28,043 nt of DNA from an uncultured Rhodanobacteraceae bacterium (GCA_937928755.1 CALEZI010000031.1:1-28043); one strand, 5' to 3'. Counted from the first letter of the stretch, positions 15,372 to 23,111 are shown. Notes: generated by a model from the letters alone, not told the origin. Made by a program: numbers and translations.

Positions 15372-17957
15372 ATGTCCGGCATCGTCATCGTTGAGAGTTC
15401 GGCTACCCTGAGCCATCTGCTGCAGCGCACTCTGTCGGCCAGCAAGCTGGAGGTCGCGCGCATCCTGACCAACTTCGCCGAGGCCAGCGCGCTGCTGGCG
15501 GCGGTCGAGGCGGGTTCGGAGACCTTCAAGGTCATGGTGCTGGGCGCCCCAGCGCGTCACGGGGCCGATTTCGAGGCGCTGCTGACGCAACTCGGCGAGG
15601 GTCGGGCGCCGTCGCTGCCGGTGCTGGTGCTGAGTCATGCCAAGACGCCGGCACTGTCGGAGTGGCTGGCGCGGCGTCGCAACGCGTTCTTGTTGTTGTG
15701 GTCCAATTTCGGGCGCATCCCGGCGGCGCTGAAGCAACTGCTGCCACCCGATGTGGGGCTCGCCGAAACCGAGGGCAAAGCGGTCGAGGCACTGGTGCGC
15801 CCGGCATTGACGTCGCCCTTGAAGGTGCTGTTTGTCGACGATTCGCAGAGTGTGCGTTTCGCGTACAGGCAGTTGCTCGAGAACAACGGCTTCGTTGTCG
15901 ATACGGCGGCTTCGGTGCAGGAAGGTTATGCCAAGGGCCAGAGTGGCGCCTACGACCTCGCCATCGTCGACTACTACCTGCCGGACGGCAGCGGCGATGA
16001 GCTGACGCGTCGGCTGACCCACGCGCCGGCGACGCGCAACATGCCGATCGCGATCATCACCGGTAGCTACAAGGATGCCGTGATCAAGAAGTGCCTCGAA
16101 GCCGGGGCGATGGAATGCATGTTCAAGAACGAAGTGCTGGAACTGACGCTGGCGCGCATCAAGGCGCTGGCGCGTACCATCCAGACGCAGAAATCGGTCG
16201 AGGCCGAACGCGTGCGCCTGGACGGCATCCTGCGCTCGGTCGGCGACGGCGTCTACGGCGTCGATGGCGATGGGGTGATCACCTTCGCCAACCCTGCGGC
16301 GATCGCAATGCTGGAGTACGTCGACGAGCGCGAGATGATCGGCCGCACGGCGCATCAGCAGTTCCATCATTCCGCCGGCGACGGCGAGCGCATCGAGGCC
16401 GACGACTCGGCATTGGCCCGTGCCTACCTGCACGGCTCCGAGCTGAAGTCCTACGAAACCGTGTTCTGGACCCGCGCTGGTGCGGCGCTGCCGGTCGAAT
16501 GCACGGTGCTGCCGCTGGCGATCCAGGGTCGCCGCGAGGGCACCGTGGTGGTGTTCCGCAACATCTCCGATCGCAAGAGCGCCGATCGGCTGCGTTGGGA
16601 ACTGCTGCACGACCAGCTCACCGGTCTGGCCAATCGGCGTTTCCTGATTCAGGCGTTGACCCAGGAACTGGATCGCCGCCGCGAGCGCGGCGGTTATTCC
16701 GCGCTGCTGTACATCGACATCGATCGCTTCAACATGATCGTGGAAAACGCCGGTCAGGCGAGCGCCGACCGCGTGCTGGTCGACATCGGTCACCAGTTGT
16801 CGCAACGGCTGCGCCAGGACGACCTGCTGGCGAGGCTGGAAGACGATCACTACGCGCTGTTGCTGTCCGCGGTGCAACTGGAAAATCTGTTCACCATCGC
16901 CGATGGCTTCCGCGAGTTGCTCGGCGAGGTGAAGTTCCAGATGTACGCACGACCGGTGACCGTGCGCGGATCGGTGGGTGTCGCCATCCTCAGTGGCGAA
17001 GCGCCGAGCGCCGAATATGTGATCGAGCACGCGCGGCTGGCCTGCCAGGATGCCAAACGGCGTGGCCGCGACCAGACCCAGATCTATGTCGCCGGCACCG
17101 ACGCGCGCATCGCGCGCGAACTCGACGCCGGCTGGACGGTGCGTCTGAAGGAAGCCCTGCACGACGATCGCTTCTTGTTGCTCACCCAGCCGATCCTGCC
17201 GTTGCCGGAGATTCGCGAAAGCGACGAAGCGGCGCTGCGCGCGCAGGGCTGGCGTCTGCACCAGAACACCAGCGGCGAGGCGCTGTTCGAAGTGTTGATC
17301 CGCATGGTCAACCGCGATGGCCAGTGGGTCAGCCCGAGCGTTTTCGTGCCGCTGGCCGAACGCGTCGGCATGATGCCGAAGATCGATCTGTGGGTGATTG
17401 CGCGTTCGCTGCGCTTTCTGGCGACCCTGCCAACCTCCACGCGCGTCGGCCTCACCGTCAACCTGTCGAATGCCACCCTGCAGGATCCGGAATCGCTGAA
17501 ACTGATCATCAGCATGATCGAGGGTTCCGGCGTGCCGGCGTCGCGGTTGATCTTCGAGGTCACCGAGACCAGCGAGATCGGCAGTCTGCATTCGGCGCGC
17601 CGCTTCATGCAGAGTCTGCGCAAGCAGGGTGTGCGCTTCGCGCTCGACGACTTCGGTACCGGATTCAGCTCGATCAGCCACCTGAAACACCTGCCGGTCG
17701 ACTTCGTCAAGATCGAAGGCAGTCTGATCACCGACCTCACCGAATCCTCGCGCGACCGCACCATGGTGGCGTCGATGGTCTCGCTGGCGCATGCGCTCGA
17801 CCTCAAGGTCATCGCCGAGCACGTCGACAGCATGCACACGCTGCGCTGGCTGGCGGACTGCGGCGCCGACTATGCCCAGGGACACTTCCTCGGCGAGCCG
17901 GTGCGCCTGGAAGAGATCGATTTCAAGGCGCTGAATGGTGCGGTCGACGTTGGGTGA
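15372..17957 (+). CDS. REC-REC-PAS-GGDEF-EAL protein, FimX-like
   Basis: An 861-residue cytoplasmic c-di-GMP protein. Residues 1-130 form a response-regulator-like fold lacking the phosphoacceptor motif. A second receiver domain (about 150-270) is complete, with VLFVDDSQS (D156/D157) and phosphoacceptor D200 in AIVDYYLPDGSG. A PAS domain follows (about 280-400). The GGDEF domain is degenerate: the active loop reads LEDDHY (489-494), so no cyclase activity is expected. The EAL domain has EVLIR at 640, an EVL variant that keeps the catalytic glutamate, plus NLSNATL, FEVTETSE, DDFGTGFSS (from 759) and YAQGHFLGEP. It could therefore hydrolyse or at least bind c-di-GMP. The layout resembles FimX, the type IV pilus regulator. 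GGAGAG lies 4-8 bases before the ATG; an in-frame start 90 bases upstream is less likely. Confidence 0.92.
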   Translation: MSGIVIVESSATLSHLLQRTLSASKLEVARILTNFAEASALLAAVEAGSETFKVMVLGAPARHGADFEALLTQLGEGRAPSLPVLVLSHAKTPALSEWLARRRNAFLLLWSNFGRIPAALKQLLPPDVGLAETEGKAVEALVRPALTSPLKVLFVDDSQSVRFAYRQLLENNGFVVDTAASVQEGYAKGQSGAYDLAIVDYYLPDGSGDELTRRLTHAPATRNMPIAIITGSYKDAVIKKCLEAGAMECMFKNEVLELTLARIKALARTIQTQKSVEAERVRLDGILRSVGDGVYGVDGDGVITFANPAAIAMLEYVDEREMIGRTAHQQFHHSAGDGERIEADDSALARAYLHGSELKSYETVFWTRAGAALPVECTVLPLAIQGRREGTVVVFRNISDRKSADRLRWELLHDQLTGLANRRFLIQALTQELDRRRERGGYSALLYIDIDRFNMIVENAGQASADRVLVDIGHQLSQRLRQDDLLARLEDDHYALLLSAVQLENLFTIADGFRELLGEVKFQMYARPVTVRGSVGVAILSGEAPSAEYVIEHARLACQDAKRRGRDQTQIYVAGTDARIARELDAGWTVRLKEALHDDRFLLLTQPILPLPEIRESDEAALRAQGWRLHQNTSGEALFEVLIRMVNRDGQWVSPSVFVPLAERVGMMPKIDLWVIARSLRFLATLPTSTRVGLTVNLSNATLQDPESLKLIISMIEGSGVPASRLIFEVTETSEIGSLHSARRFMQSLRKQGVRFALDDFGTGFSSISHLKHLPVDFVKIEGSLITDLTESSRDRTMVASMVSLAHALDLKVIAEHVDSMHTLRWLADCGADYAQGHFLGEPVRLEEIDFKALNGAVDVG

Positions 17958-17996
17958 TGCCCCTGTCCGATCATTGGACCGGCGATCTTGCGAAGA

Positions 17997-18017
17997 TTTT
18001 TGTCCGCAAAGGACAAA
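17997..18017. repeat. Dispersed hairpin sequence, copy 2
   Basis: The first 18 nt are identical to 13643-13660. Here the hairpin is longer: TTTGTCC (17999-18005), loop GCAAA, GGACAAA (18011-18017). It lies 40 bases after the FimX-like stop and 49 before the permease start. Confidence 0.6.
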
Positions 18018-18065
18018 TTCTCCTGGTCAATTGCTTGTCTCACCAGCGGCACCTCGATTCGAGCC

Positions 18066-18929
18066 ATGACGCCCGCTGACCGTCCCGCGCCATCGCCCTG
18101 GCGTCAACTGTTCGCGCATGCCGCGGTGGCCACGCCGATCGGCTTGTTGGCGCTGCTGGCGCTGGCATCGCTGCTGACGCCCTGGGTCTGGCCGCATGCA
18201 CCGGGCCAGCCTTATTGGGGCCAGGATCTGCTGCCACCCGGCCTCAGCCATGGGCATTGGTTCGGCACCGATGCGATCGGTCGCGACATGCTGGCGCGCA
18301 CCATGGCCGGCATCGGCGTTTCGCTGGCGATCGGAGTCGGTGCCGGTGTGCTGGCGCTGGTGCTTGGCGGTCTGATCGGTGGCGCCGCGGGTTATCTCGG
18401 TGGCTGGGTCGATGAGTTGCTGATGCGCCTCAACGATTTGTTGCTGAGCTTGCCGCTGATGCTGATCGCGATCCTGCTGATCGCGCTGTTCGAGCCCTCC
18501 TTGCTGCTGCTGATCCTGATCGTCGGCGGCTTCGGCAGTCTCGACGCCGCGCGCATCCTGCGCGTCGAAGCGCGGCGATTGCGCCACGCGGAGTTCATGC
18601 TGGCCAGTCGCTTGCAGGGCGCTTCAGGCTTCCAGCAGTGGTATCGCCACCTGCTGCCGAACCTGCTCCCGGTGGCCTTGACGGCGCTGGGCAGCGCGGT
18701 GCCGCAGGCGATCCTGGTCGAGTCGTTCCTCGCCTTCCTCGGCCTTGGGCCGAGCGAGCGTGTCGGCAGTCTGGGTACGCTGCTCGCCGAGGGTGTGCAG
18801 GACCTGCAATGGGCGCCGTGGACGCTGTGGGTGCCGGCGCTGGCGTTGGCGCTGGTGCTGCTGGGTTTCGGCCTCGCCGGCGATGCGCTGCGGACGCGCC
18901 TGCGCAGGGTGACCGGCGGCAGCGCGTGA
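18066..18929 (+). CDS. OppC/DppC-type ABC transporter permease
   Basis: A 287-residue inner-membrane permease with about six transmembrane segments. The N-terminal OppC-type region ends in HWFGTDAIGRDMLARTMAG, the canonical GTDxxGRDxxSR motif of dipeptide/oligopeptide/nickel permeases. The cytoplasmic EAA-type loop (EFMLASRLQGASGFQQWYRHLLPN) contacts the ATPase, and the C-terminal ESFLAFLGLGP motif is also typical. The ATG is supported by where homology begins; the ribosome site is weak. It overlaps the fused ATPase gene by 4 bases. OppB-type permease and substrate-binding protein genes are missing from both flanks, so the importer is incomplete in this window. Confidence 0.92.
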   Translation: MTPADRPAPSPWRQLFAHAAVATPIGLLALLALASLLTPWVWPHAPGQPYWGQDLLPPGLSHGHWFGTDAIGRDMLARTMAGIGVSLAIGVGAGVLALVLGGLIGGAAGYLGGWVDELLMRLNDLLLSLPLMLIAILLIALFEPSLLLLILIVGGFGSLDAARILRVEARRLRHAEFMLASRLQGASGFQQWYRHLLPNLLPVALTALGSAVPQAILVESFLAFLGLGPSERVGSLGTLLAEGVQDLQWAPWTLWVPALALALVLLGFGLAGDALRTRLRRVTGGSA

Positions 18930-20494
18930 ACGCGCCCTTGCTCCAGGTGCGCGACCTGTGCATCGGATTCGCCGATGCGGCGGCGATCGTCGCCGGGCTC
19001 GATCTGGATGTCGCCGGCGGCGAGATCGTGGGTCTGGTCGGGCCGTCGGGTGTCGGCAAGAGTCTGATCGCACGCGCGCTGATTGGCCTGCTGCCGATGA
19101 CCGCGCAGGTGCGGTCGGGCGATGTGCGCTTTGCCGGCAGCAGGCTGAGCACCGCTGCCGACTTCGCGCGCGTACGCGGCAGCGGGATCGCTTATGTGTT
19201 CCAGGATGCCGCCAGCAGCCTGCATCCGTTGCGCAGCGTGGACGCGCAGATGCGCGAGTGCCTGCAGGTGCATGCGCCGCAGCTCGACGGCAGCAGCGTG
19301 CGTCGCCGCATCGGCGCGGCGCTCGACGAAGTCGGCCTCGGCGATCAGCGGCGCTGGCTCGATGCCCGGCCGCACCAGCTCTCCGGCGGCCAGCGCCAGC
19401 GCGTCATGCTGGCGCTGACACTGTTGCCGCAGCCGCAGTTGCTGATCGCCGACGAGCCGACCAGCGCGCTCGATCCGGTGCTCGGCAAGCGCATCTGCGA
19501 TCTGCTTGCCGACAGCGCCAGGCGGCGCGGCATGGGGCTGCTGTTGATCAGTCACGATCGGCCACGCGTCGCCGAGTACTGTCAGCGCGTTTACCGCCTG
19601 GTCGATGGTCGCGCCGAGCTGCTGCAAGGCGCGGAAACCGGATTGCCGATCACCAACCGCCAGCCTCCGGTGCGACGTTTGCCGCCCGGCGATGGCAGTC
19701 CGTTGCTGGCGGCGCGCGATCTGTCGTTGCGTCATGCGACGGGATTTCGCTTGCCGTGGCAGAAACGCGAGCCGCCGCAATTGAGTTCGGTCGAATTCAC
19801 GTTGTGGCCGGGTCAGCGCATCGGCGTGGTCGGCAGCTCCGGTTGCGGCAAGTCCACGCTTGCGCGCGGCTTGCTGGGCCTGATGCCGGCCCTCGAGGGC
19901 CAGGTACAGTGGTTCGGGCGCGCGCTGGACCGCCTCGACCGGGCCACACTGCGCCGCTGGCGTCCACGCGTGCAGCTGGTATTCCAGGATCCGTATCGCA
20001 GCCTCGATCCGATGCAGCGCATCGATGCCATGCTGGTCGAGGCCTTCGGTTGCGCGCGCAAGCCGCCGCCACGCGAGCAGCGCCTGCAGGCAGCGCGCGA
20101 CATGCTGCTCGACATCGGTCTCGATGCCAGCGCGCTGACGCGTTATCCCACGCAGTTCTCCGGTGGCCAGCGCCAGCGCCTGGCGATCGCGCGTGCGCTG
20201 GCGAGCGCGCCCGAGGTGTTGGTTTGCGATGAGGCGACCAGTGCGCTCGATCACGATGCCCAGGCGCAGATCCTGGTTTTGCTCGATCGCCTCGTATGCG
20301 CCCGCGGTCTGGCACTGCTGTTCATCAGCCACGATCTCGATGTCGTCGCCTGGTTGTGCGATGCCTTGATGGTGCTCGACCGCGGTCGCGTGGTCGAGGC
20401 CGGGTCGTCGGCTGCGTTGCTGCATGCGCCAGCCTCGGATGCTTTGCGATCGCTGATCGATGCCCGGCCGCGCAGACCCTTAGAAATTCCTTAA
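18926..20494 (+). CDS. Fused double ABC ATPase (DppD-DppF/YejF type)
   Basis: A 522-residue protein with two complete nucleotide-binding domains. Domain 1 has Walker A GPSGVGKS (39-46), Q-loop VFQDAAS, signature LSGGQRQRV, Walker B LLIADEPTSALD and switch His in LLISHDRP. Domain 2 has Walker A GSSGCGKST (from 303), VFQDPYRSLDP, FSGGQRQRLAIARAL, VLVCDEATSALD and LFISHDLD. All catalytic residues are present in both halves, so both should hydrolyse ATP. The GTG start overlaps the permease stop (GTGA), showing tight coupling. The permease-plus-fused-ATPase order is like yejE-yejF, so peptide uptake is likely. The linker at about 240-260 is short and proline-rich. Confidence 0.93.
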   Translation: MNAPLLQVRDLCIGFADAAAIVAGLDLDVAGGEIVGLVGPSGVGKSLIARALIGLLPMTAQVRSGDVRFAGSRLSTAADFARVRGSGIAYVFQDAASSLHPLRSVDAQMRECLQVHAPQLDGSSVRRRIGAALDEVGLGDQRRWLDARPHQLSGGQRQRVMLALTLLPQPQLLIADEPTSALDPVLGKRICDLLADSARRRGMGLLLISHDRPRVAEYCQRVYRLVDGRAELLQGAETGLPITNRQPPVRRLPPGDGSPLLAARDLSLRHATGFRLPWQKREPPQLSSVEFTLWPGQRIGVVGSSGCGKSTLARGLLGLMPALEGQVQWFGRALDRLDRATLRRWRPRVQLVFQDPYRSLDPMQRIDAMLVEAFGCARKPPPREQRLQAARDMLLDIGLDASALTRYPTQFSGGQRQRLAIARALASAPEVLVCDEATSALDHDAQAQILVLLDRLVCARGLALLFISHDLDVVAWLCDALMVLDRGRVVEAGSSAALLHAPASDALRSLIDARPRRPLEIP

Positions 20495-20561
20495 TCCTGA
20501 TTCAGAATCCGATCGCGACCGCAAAATGGCGACTAAGCTAGGGGCTGCCCCAGCAAGGGGC
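20491..20561 (+). promoter_or_regulatory. Promoter and 5' hairpin of Sel1-like gene 1
   Basis: This region shares an arrangement with the second Sel1-like gene. Block TTAATCCTGATTCAGA (20491-20506) is followed about 43 bp later by a -10-like TAAGCT (20534-20539), then hairpin GCCCC-AGCAA-GGGGC (20547-20561) beginning about where transcription would start. The ribosome site GGAGA lies close before the ATG. No good -35 is visible, so an activator may bind the upstream block. Confidence 0.45.
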
Positions 20562-20577
20562 GATTCCGGAGACAGCC

Positions 20578-21324
20578 ATGAACGCAGCGAAAGTCTTGAT
20601 CGCGATGTGCGTCGGTGTTTTCGCCGTCGCCGCCGGCGCCCGCGCCGGCGAGATCTTCGAGCCGCGCAGAATCGATCCCGATGTCTGGAAGTCGAGCCAC
20701 TTCCAGCGCGCCCATCCGGACCTGAAGCATCGCATCGCCGCACAGGCTTTGCTCGACGACGGCAAGGCGCGCGCGGCCGTGGTCGAGTTCGAGAACGCTG
20801 CGTCCTGGGGCGACAAGCTGTCGCAGGCGATGGTTGCCGAGATTTACTGGGAAGGCACCGGCGTCCGGGTTGACCGACCGCGGGCCTACGCGTGGATGGA
20901 TCTCGCCGCCGAGCGCCAGTTCATCGCCTTCGTCGCAAAGCGCGAGAAATACTGGTCGCAACTGGACGGGCAGGAGCGCGATCTCGCTCTGGCGATCGGC
21001 ACCGAACTTTATGCCATGTATGGCGACGATGTCTCGTTGCCGCGGCTGCAGGCGCGCCTGGTCCGCGATCGCGACACTTCCGGCAGTCGGCTGGGTTTCG
21101 CCGGAAACGGCACGGTGACTTTGCGCGGAGAGTCGGCAGGACTGTTGTCGCTGAGTTGGACCGGTTTGATGCCGCAACTGCTTGGCGGCAACCAGATGTC
21201 GCTTACCGACTACTACTCTCCTCAGTTGTGGCGTTTCAAGAACTACATGGACTGGCAAACCGACCAGTTGGAAATGGCGCGGCGTGGCGTGGTGAGGATT
21301 GGCGCCGTCGACGAGCCGGGTTGA
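20578..21324 (+). CDS. Secreted Sel1-like protein, tandem paralogue 1
   Basis: A 248-residue protein with a signal peptide (VLIAMCVGVFAVAAGARA, cut before GEIFEPRR). The mature part begins FEPRRIDPDVW and contains a Sel1/TPR-like unit (AVVEFENAASWGDKLSQAMV, then EIYWEGTGVRVDRPRAYAWM), the typical Sel1 spacing of a GDxxSQ helix and a PRAYAWMDLAA helix. The C-terminal 80 residues are not a known repeat and end in QLEMARRGVVRIG. Sel1 proteins generally scaffold protein interactions; a periplasmic location is likely. By eye it is about 60% identical over its length to the next gene, so the pair arose by tandem duplication. Function unknown. Confidence 0.9.
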   Translation: MNAAKVLIAMCVGVFAVAAGARAGEIFEPRRIDPDVWKSSHFQRAHPDLKHRIAAQALLDDGKARAAVVEFENAASWGDKLSQAMVAEIYWEGTGVRVDRPRAYAWMDLAAERQFIAFVAKREKYWSQLDGQERDLALAIGTELYAMYGDDVSLPRLQARLVRDRDTSGSRLGFAGNGTVTLRGESAGLLSLSWTGLMPQLLGGNQMSLTDYYSPQLWRFKNYMDWQTDQLEMARRGVVRIGAVDEPG

Positions 21325-21384
21325 TCCGCGACCTGCGCGGCTTCGTCCATGGTTCGGCCGCCACGACGGCAATCGACGACCTGG

Positions 21385-21417
21385 CCGTTCGCCTTGCGCC
21401 TGTCGAAGGGCGAACGG
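21385..21417. repeat. Inverted repeat of the CGTTCGCC...GGCGAACG type
   Basis: CCGTTCGCC and GGCGAACGG form a perfect 9-bp stem with a 15-nt loop containing TGTCGAAG. Stem-loops of this composition are common dispersed elements in high-GC proteobacteria. It follows the first Sel1-like gene and may end its transcript, though there is no T tract. The rest of the 208-bp gap before the next gene is its promoter region. Confidence 0.55.
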
Positions 21418-21448
21418 AACCGGTTCGAAGAGTATCTAAATTCTGCAG

Positions 21449-21516
21449 TTAACCCTTGTTGAGATACGCTTTTTCGCCTGTATCAGACTTTAGGCTTGAG
21501 CTGCCCCGCATCGGGG
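21449..21516 (+). promoter_or_regulatory. Promoter and 5' hairpin of Sel1-like gene 2
   Basis: Block TTAACCCTTGTTGAGA (21449-21464) matches the gene 1 block at about 12 of 16 positions. About 42 bp later is a -10-like TAGGCT (21491-21496), then hairpin CCCCG-CAT-CGGGG (21504-21516). A GAGGAA ribosome site follows. The spacing parallels gene 1, which argues for common regulation or recent common descent. Confidence 0.45.
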
Positions 21517-21532
21517 TGTCGAGGAAAAAACA

Positions 21533-22276
21533 ATGACCACATTCAAGGCACCGCTGCTGATCCTGGTCTCGCTGATGGCATTTTCCAGCTGGGCATCGGC
21601 TGAGGTTTTCGAGCCGCGCCGCATCGATCCCGACCTCTGGCGATCGCCGCATTTCCAGCGAGCGCATCCCGATCTGAAACATCGCGTCATTGCCCAGGAA
21701 ATGCTCGAAGAGGGCCGCGTGCGCGCAGCCATCAAGGCATTCGAGGACGCTGCCCACTGGGGCGACAAATTGTCGCAGGCGATGATCGCCGAGATTTATT
21801 GGACCGGCGAAGGCGTGAGCCGCGATCGACCGCGCGCTTATGCCTGGATGGATCTCGCGGCCGAGCGCAATTTCGTCGCCTTCATCGCCAAACGGGAAAA
21901 ATACTGGTCGCAGCTGGATGCGCAGGAGCGCGAGCAGGCGCTGGCGATCGGCGCTGACCTGTATGCCAGATTTGGCGACGACCAGGCATTGCCGCGACTC
22001 GATTCGAAACTGTTTCGCGAGCGCAAGCCGACCGGCAGCCGTACCGGATTCGGCGGCAGCGGGTATGTGGTATTGCCCGGCACGGGCGGAAGTTTTCTCA
22101 CCCTGGTCCATCTCGGTCTGCGCTCGCACGTGATGGGCGGCGTCAACGTCCCCTTGCACGCCTACTACGCGCCGCAGCTCTGGGGCCTGGACAAGTATGT
22201 GGACTGGCATGCCGACCAGCTCGAACTGGCGCGCCGTGGCGTGGTTCGCGTCGGCGCGGCCGAAGACGCAGGTTGA
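21533..22276 (+). CDS. Secreted Sel1-like protein, tandem paralogue 2
   Basis: A 247-residue protein with a signal peptide (LLILVSLMAFSSWASA, cut before EVFEPRR). The mature part repeats the layout of its upstream paralogue: FEPRRIDPDLW, HFQRAHPDLKHR, the Sel1-like unit (AFEDAAHWGDKLSQAM, EIYWTGEGV, DRPRAYAWMDLAAER), KREKYWSQLD and the ending DQLELARRGVVRVG. The Sel1 core and the tail are the best conserved parts; residues about 140-190 diverge most. That pattern suggests a retained scaffold with a changed specificity surface. GAGGAA precedes the ATG. It is convergent with the GNAT gene, with two hairpins in the 80-bp gap. Confidence 0.9.
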   Translation: MTTFKAPLLILVSLMAFSSWASAEVFEPRRIDPDLWRSPHFQRAHPDLKHRVIAQEMLEEGRVRAAIKAFEDAAHWGDKLSQAMIAEIYWTGEGVSRDRPRAYAWMDLAAERNFVAFIAKREKYWSQLDAQEREQALAIGADLYARFGDDQALPRLDSKLFRERKPTGSRTGFGGSGYVVLPGTGGSFLTLVHLGLRSHVMGGVNVPLHAYYAPQLWGLDKYVDWHADQLELARRGVVRVGAAEDAG

Positions 22277-22285
22277 CGCTCAAGG

Positions 22286-22310
22286 GTGGAACCGCCGCAG
22301 GCGATTCCAC
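22286..22310. repeat. Hairpin element, first of a tandem pair
   Basis: GTGGAACCGCC and GGCGATTCCAC pair over 11 positions with one C/A mismatch around loop GCA, 10 bases after the second Sel1-like stop. It shares the GTGGA start and TCCAC end with the next hairpin, so both may belong to one repeat family. Confidence 0.6.
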
Positions 22311-22323
22311 CGGTGCTTGCCAC

Positions 22324-22356
22324 GGTGGATTCTTTGCCTGCGGCAAAGGATCCACC
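22324..22356. terminator. Long hairpin between convergent genes
   Basis: GGTGGATTCTTTGCC (22324-22338) and GGCAAAGGATCCACC (22342-22356) form a 15-bp stem with one G-T wobble and a 3-nt loop. It abuts the stop codon of the minus-strand GNAT gene and follows the second Sel1-like gene. Its position suggests a bidirectional transcript end, though neither strand has a clear T tract. Confidence 0.5.
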
Positions 22357-22911
22357 CTACGCAGCAGGTGTCAGGGCCATTCCGTAGAGGCACAGCTCCT
22401 CGGCCGGATCGCCATGCCGGAAGCGGCCCTCGGAGTGCATGCCCAGTCGCGTGAGCAACTGTGCCGAGCGCGGGTTGTCCGGCGCGGTGATGGCGATCAG
22501 CCGCGGCAGCCTGAACTGCAGTCGCGCCAGTTCGACGCACGCGCGCGCGGCTTCCAGTGCGTAGCCGTGGCCAACGTGGGTATTCAACAGGGCGTAACCG
22601 ATATCGACGTCGGGCAGCGTATCGCGCTTGAGCAGACCGCAGATGCCGATCGGCGCGCCGCCAGTCCTGATTTCGATTGCGTACAGGCCGAAACCATGCC
22701 GCTGGTACATGGCAAGCGGCCCGTCGCGCAGGTAGTTGCGTGCGTCTTCGATCGTGTACACCTTGCGATCGCCGATATGCCGCAGCCATTCCGGTTGGTT
22801 CACCAGTTCCAGCATGAATCCGGCGTCGTCGAGCACCAGTCGGCGCAGGCGCAGGCGCGCGCTCTCGATGACGACTGCTCCCGGTACCGTCTGCGTGGTT
22901 TCGTCGCTCAT
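22357..22911 (-). CDS. GNAT-family N-acetyltransferase (RimJ/RimL-like)
   Basis: A 184-residue protein of the RimJ/RimL-like GNAT branch. It begins ESARLRLRRLVLDDAGFMLEL, has the central strands YAIEIRTGGAPIGICGL and VDIGYALLNTHVGHGYALEA, where HVGHGYA is the acetyl-CoA-binding loop (consensus Q/R-x-x-G-x-G/A), and ends ITAPDNPRSAQLLTRLGM, the typical N-x-x-S-x-x-L/V-x-x-K/R-x-G motif. Acetyl transfer to a protein N-terminus or small amine is expected; the acceptor is unknown. I chose the ATG at 22911 over a GTG at 22947, because the GTG overlaps the terminal CTAG of a MITE. The MITE therefore ends 35 bp upstream of this gene and may influence its expression. Confidence 0.92.
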   Translation of the reverse strand: MSDETTQTVPGAVVIESARLRLRRLVLDDAGFMLELVNQPEWLRHIGDRKVYTIEDARNYLRDGPLAMYQRHGFGLYAIEIRTGGAPIGICGLLKRDTLPDVDIGYALLNTHVGHGYALEAARACVELARLQFRLPRLIAITAPDNPRSAQLLTRLGMHSEGRFRHGDPAEELCLYGMALTPAA

Positions 22912-22946
22912 CGAGTCTTCGCCCGATGACCTGGGGAGGTGTGTCA

Positions 22947-23111
22947 CTAGTGTGGTTTGCCATTAATTCGTTGAATCATTTCCGCGCCTTTTGACCCGAA
23001 TGCGTCGTTGTTCGTCGTCGCCATAGCCCTGCTATGACTCCTCCTCTCGCCTAGCCTCGAGCCAAAATGCATCGGAAATTTCTTCAGCCAATTAATGGCT
23101 AACCACACTAG
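22947..23111. mobile_element. 165-bp MITE flanked by CTAG
   Basis: The ends are inverted copies: CTAGTGTGGTT-T-GCCATTAATT (22947-22968) and AATTAATGGC-T-AACCACACTAG (23090-23111), 21 of 22 positions pairing. Weaker symmetry continues inward (TGAATCATTTCCG against CGGAAATTTCTTCA). No coding capacity. Each end is CTAG, which could be target duplication or element end; IS5-group elements duplicate a YTAR target and IS630-type elements favour TA within CTAG, so either could mobilise it. It is AT-richer at its ends than the surrounding DNA. Confidence 0.82.

Noticed and set aside
15297..17885. Minus-strand open frame of 862 codons opposite the FimX-like gene
   Set aside because: Same high-GC antisense shadow effect; the plus strand encodes receiver, PAS, GGDEF and EAL motifs.
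22947..23111. Complete insertion sequence
   Set aside because: Only 165 bp with no open frame, so it cannot encode a transposase; called a MITE instead.
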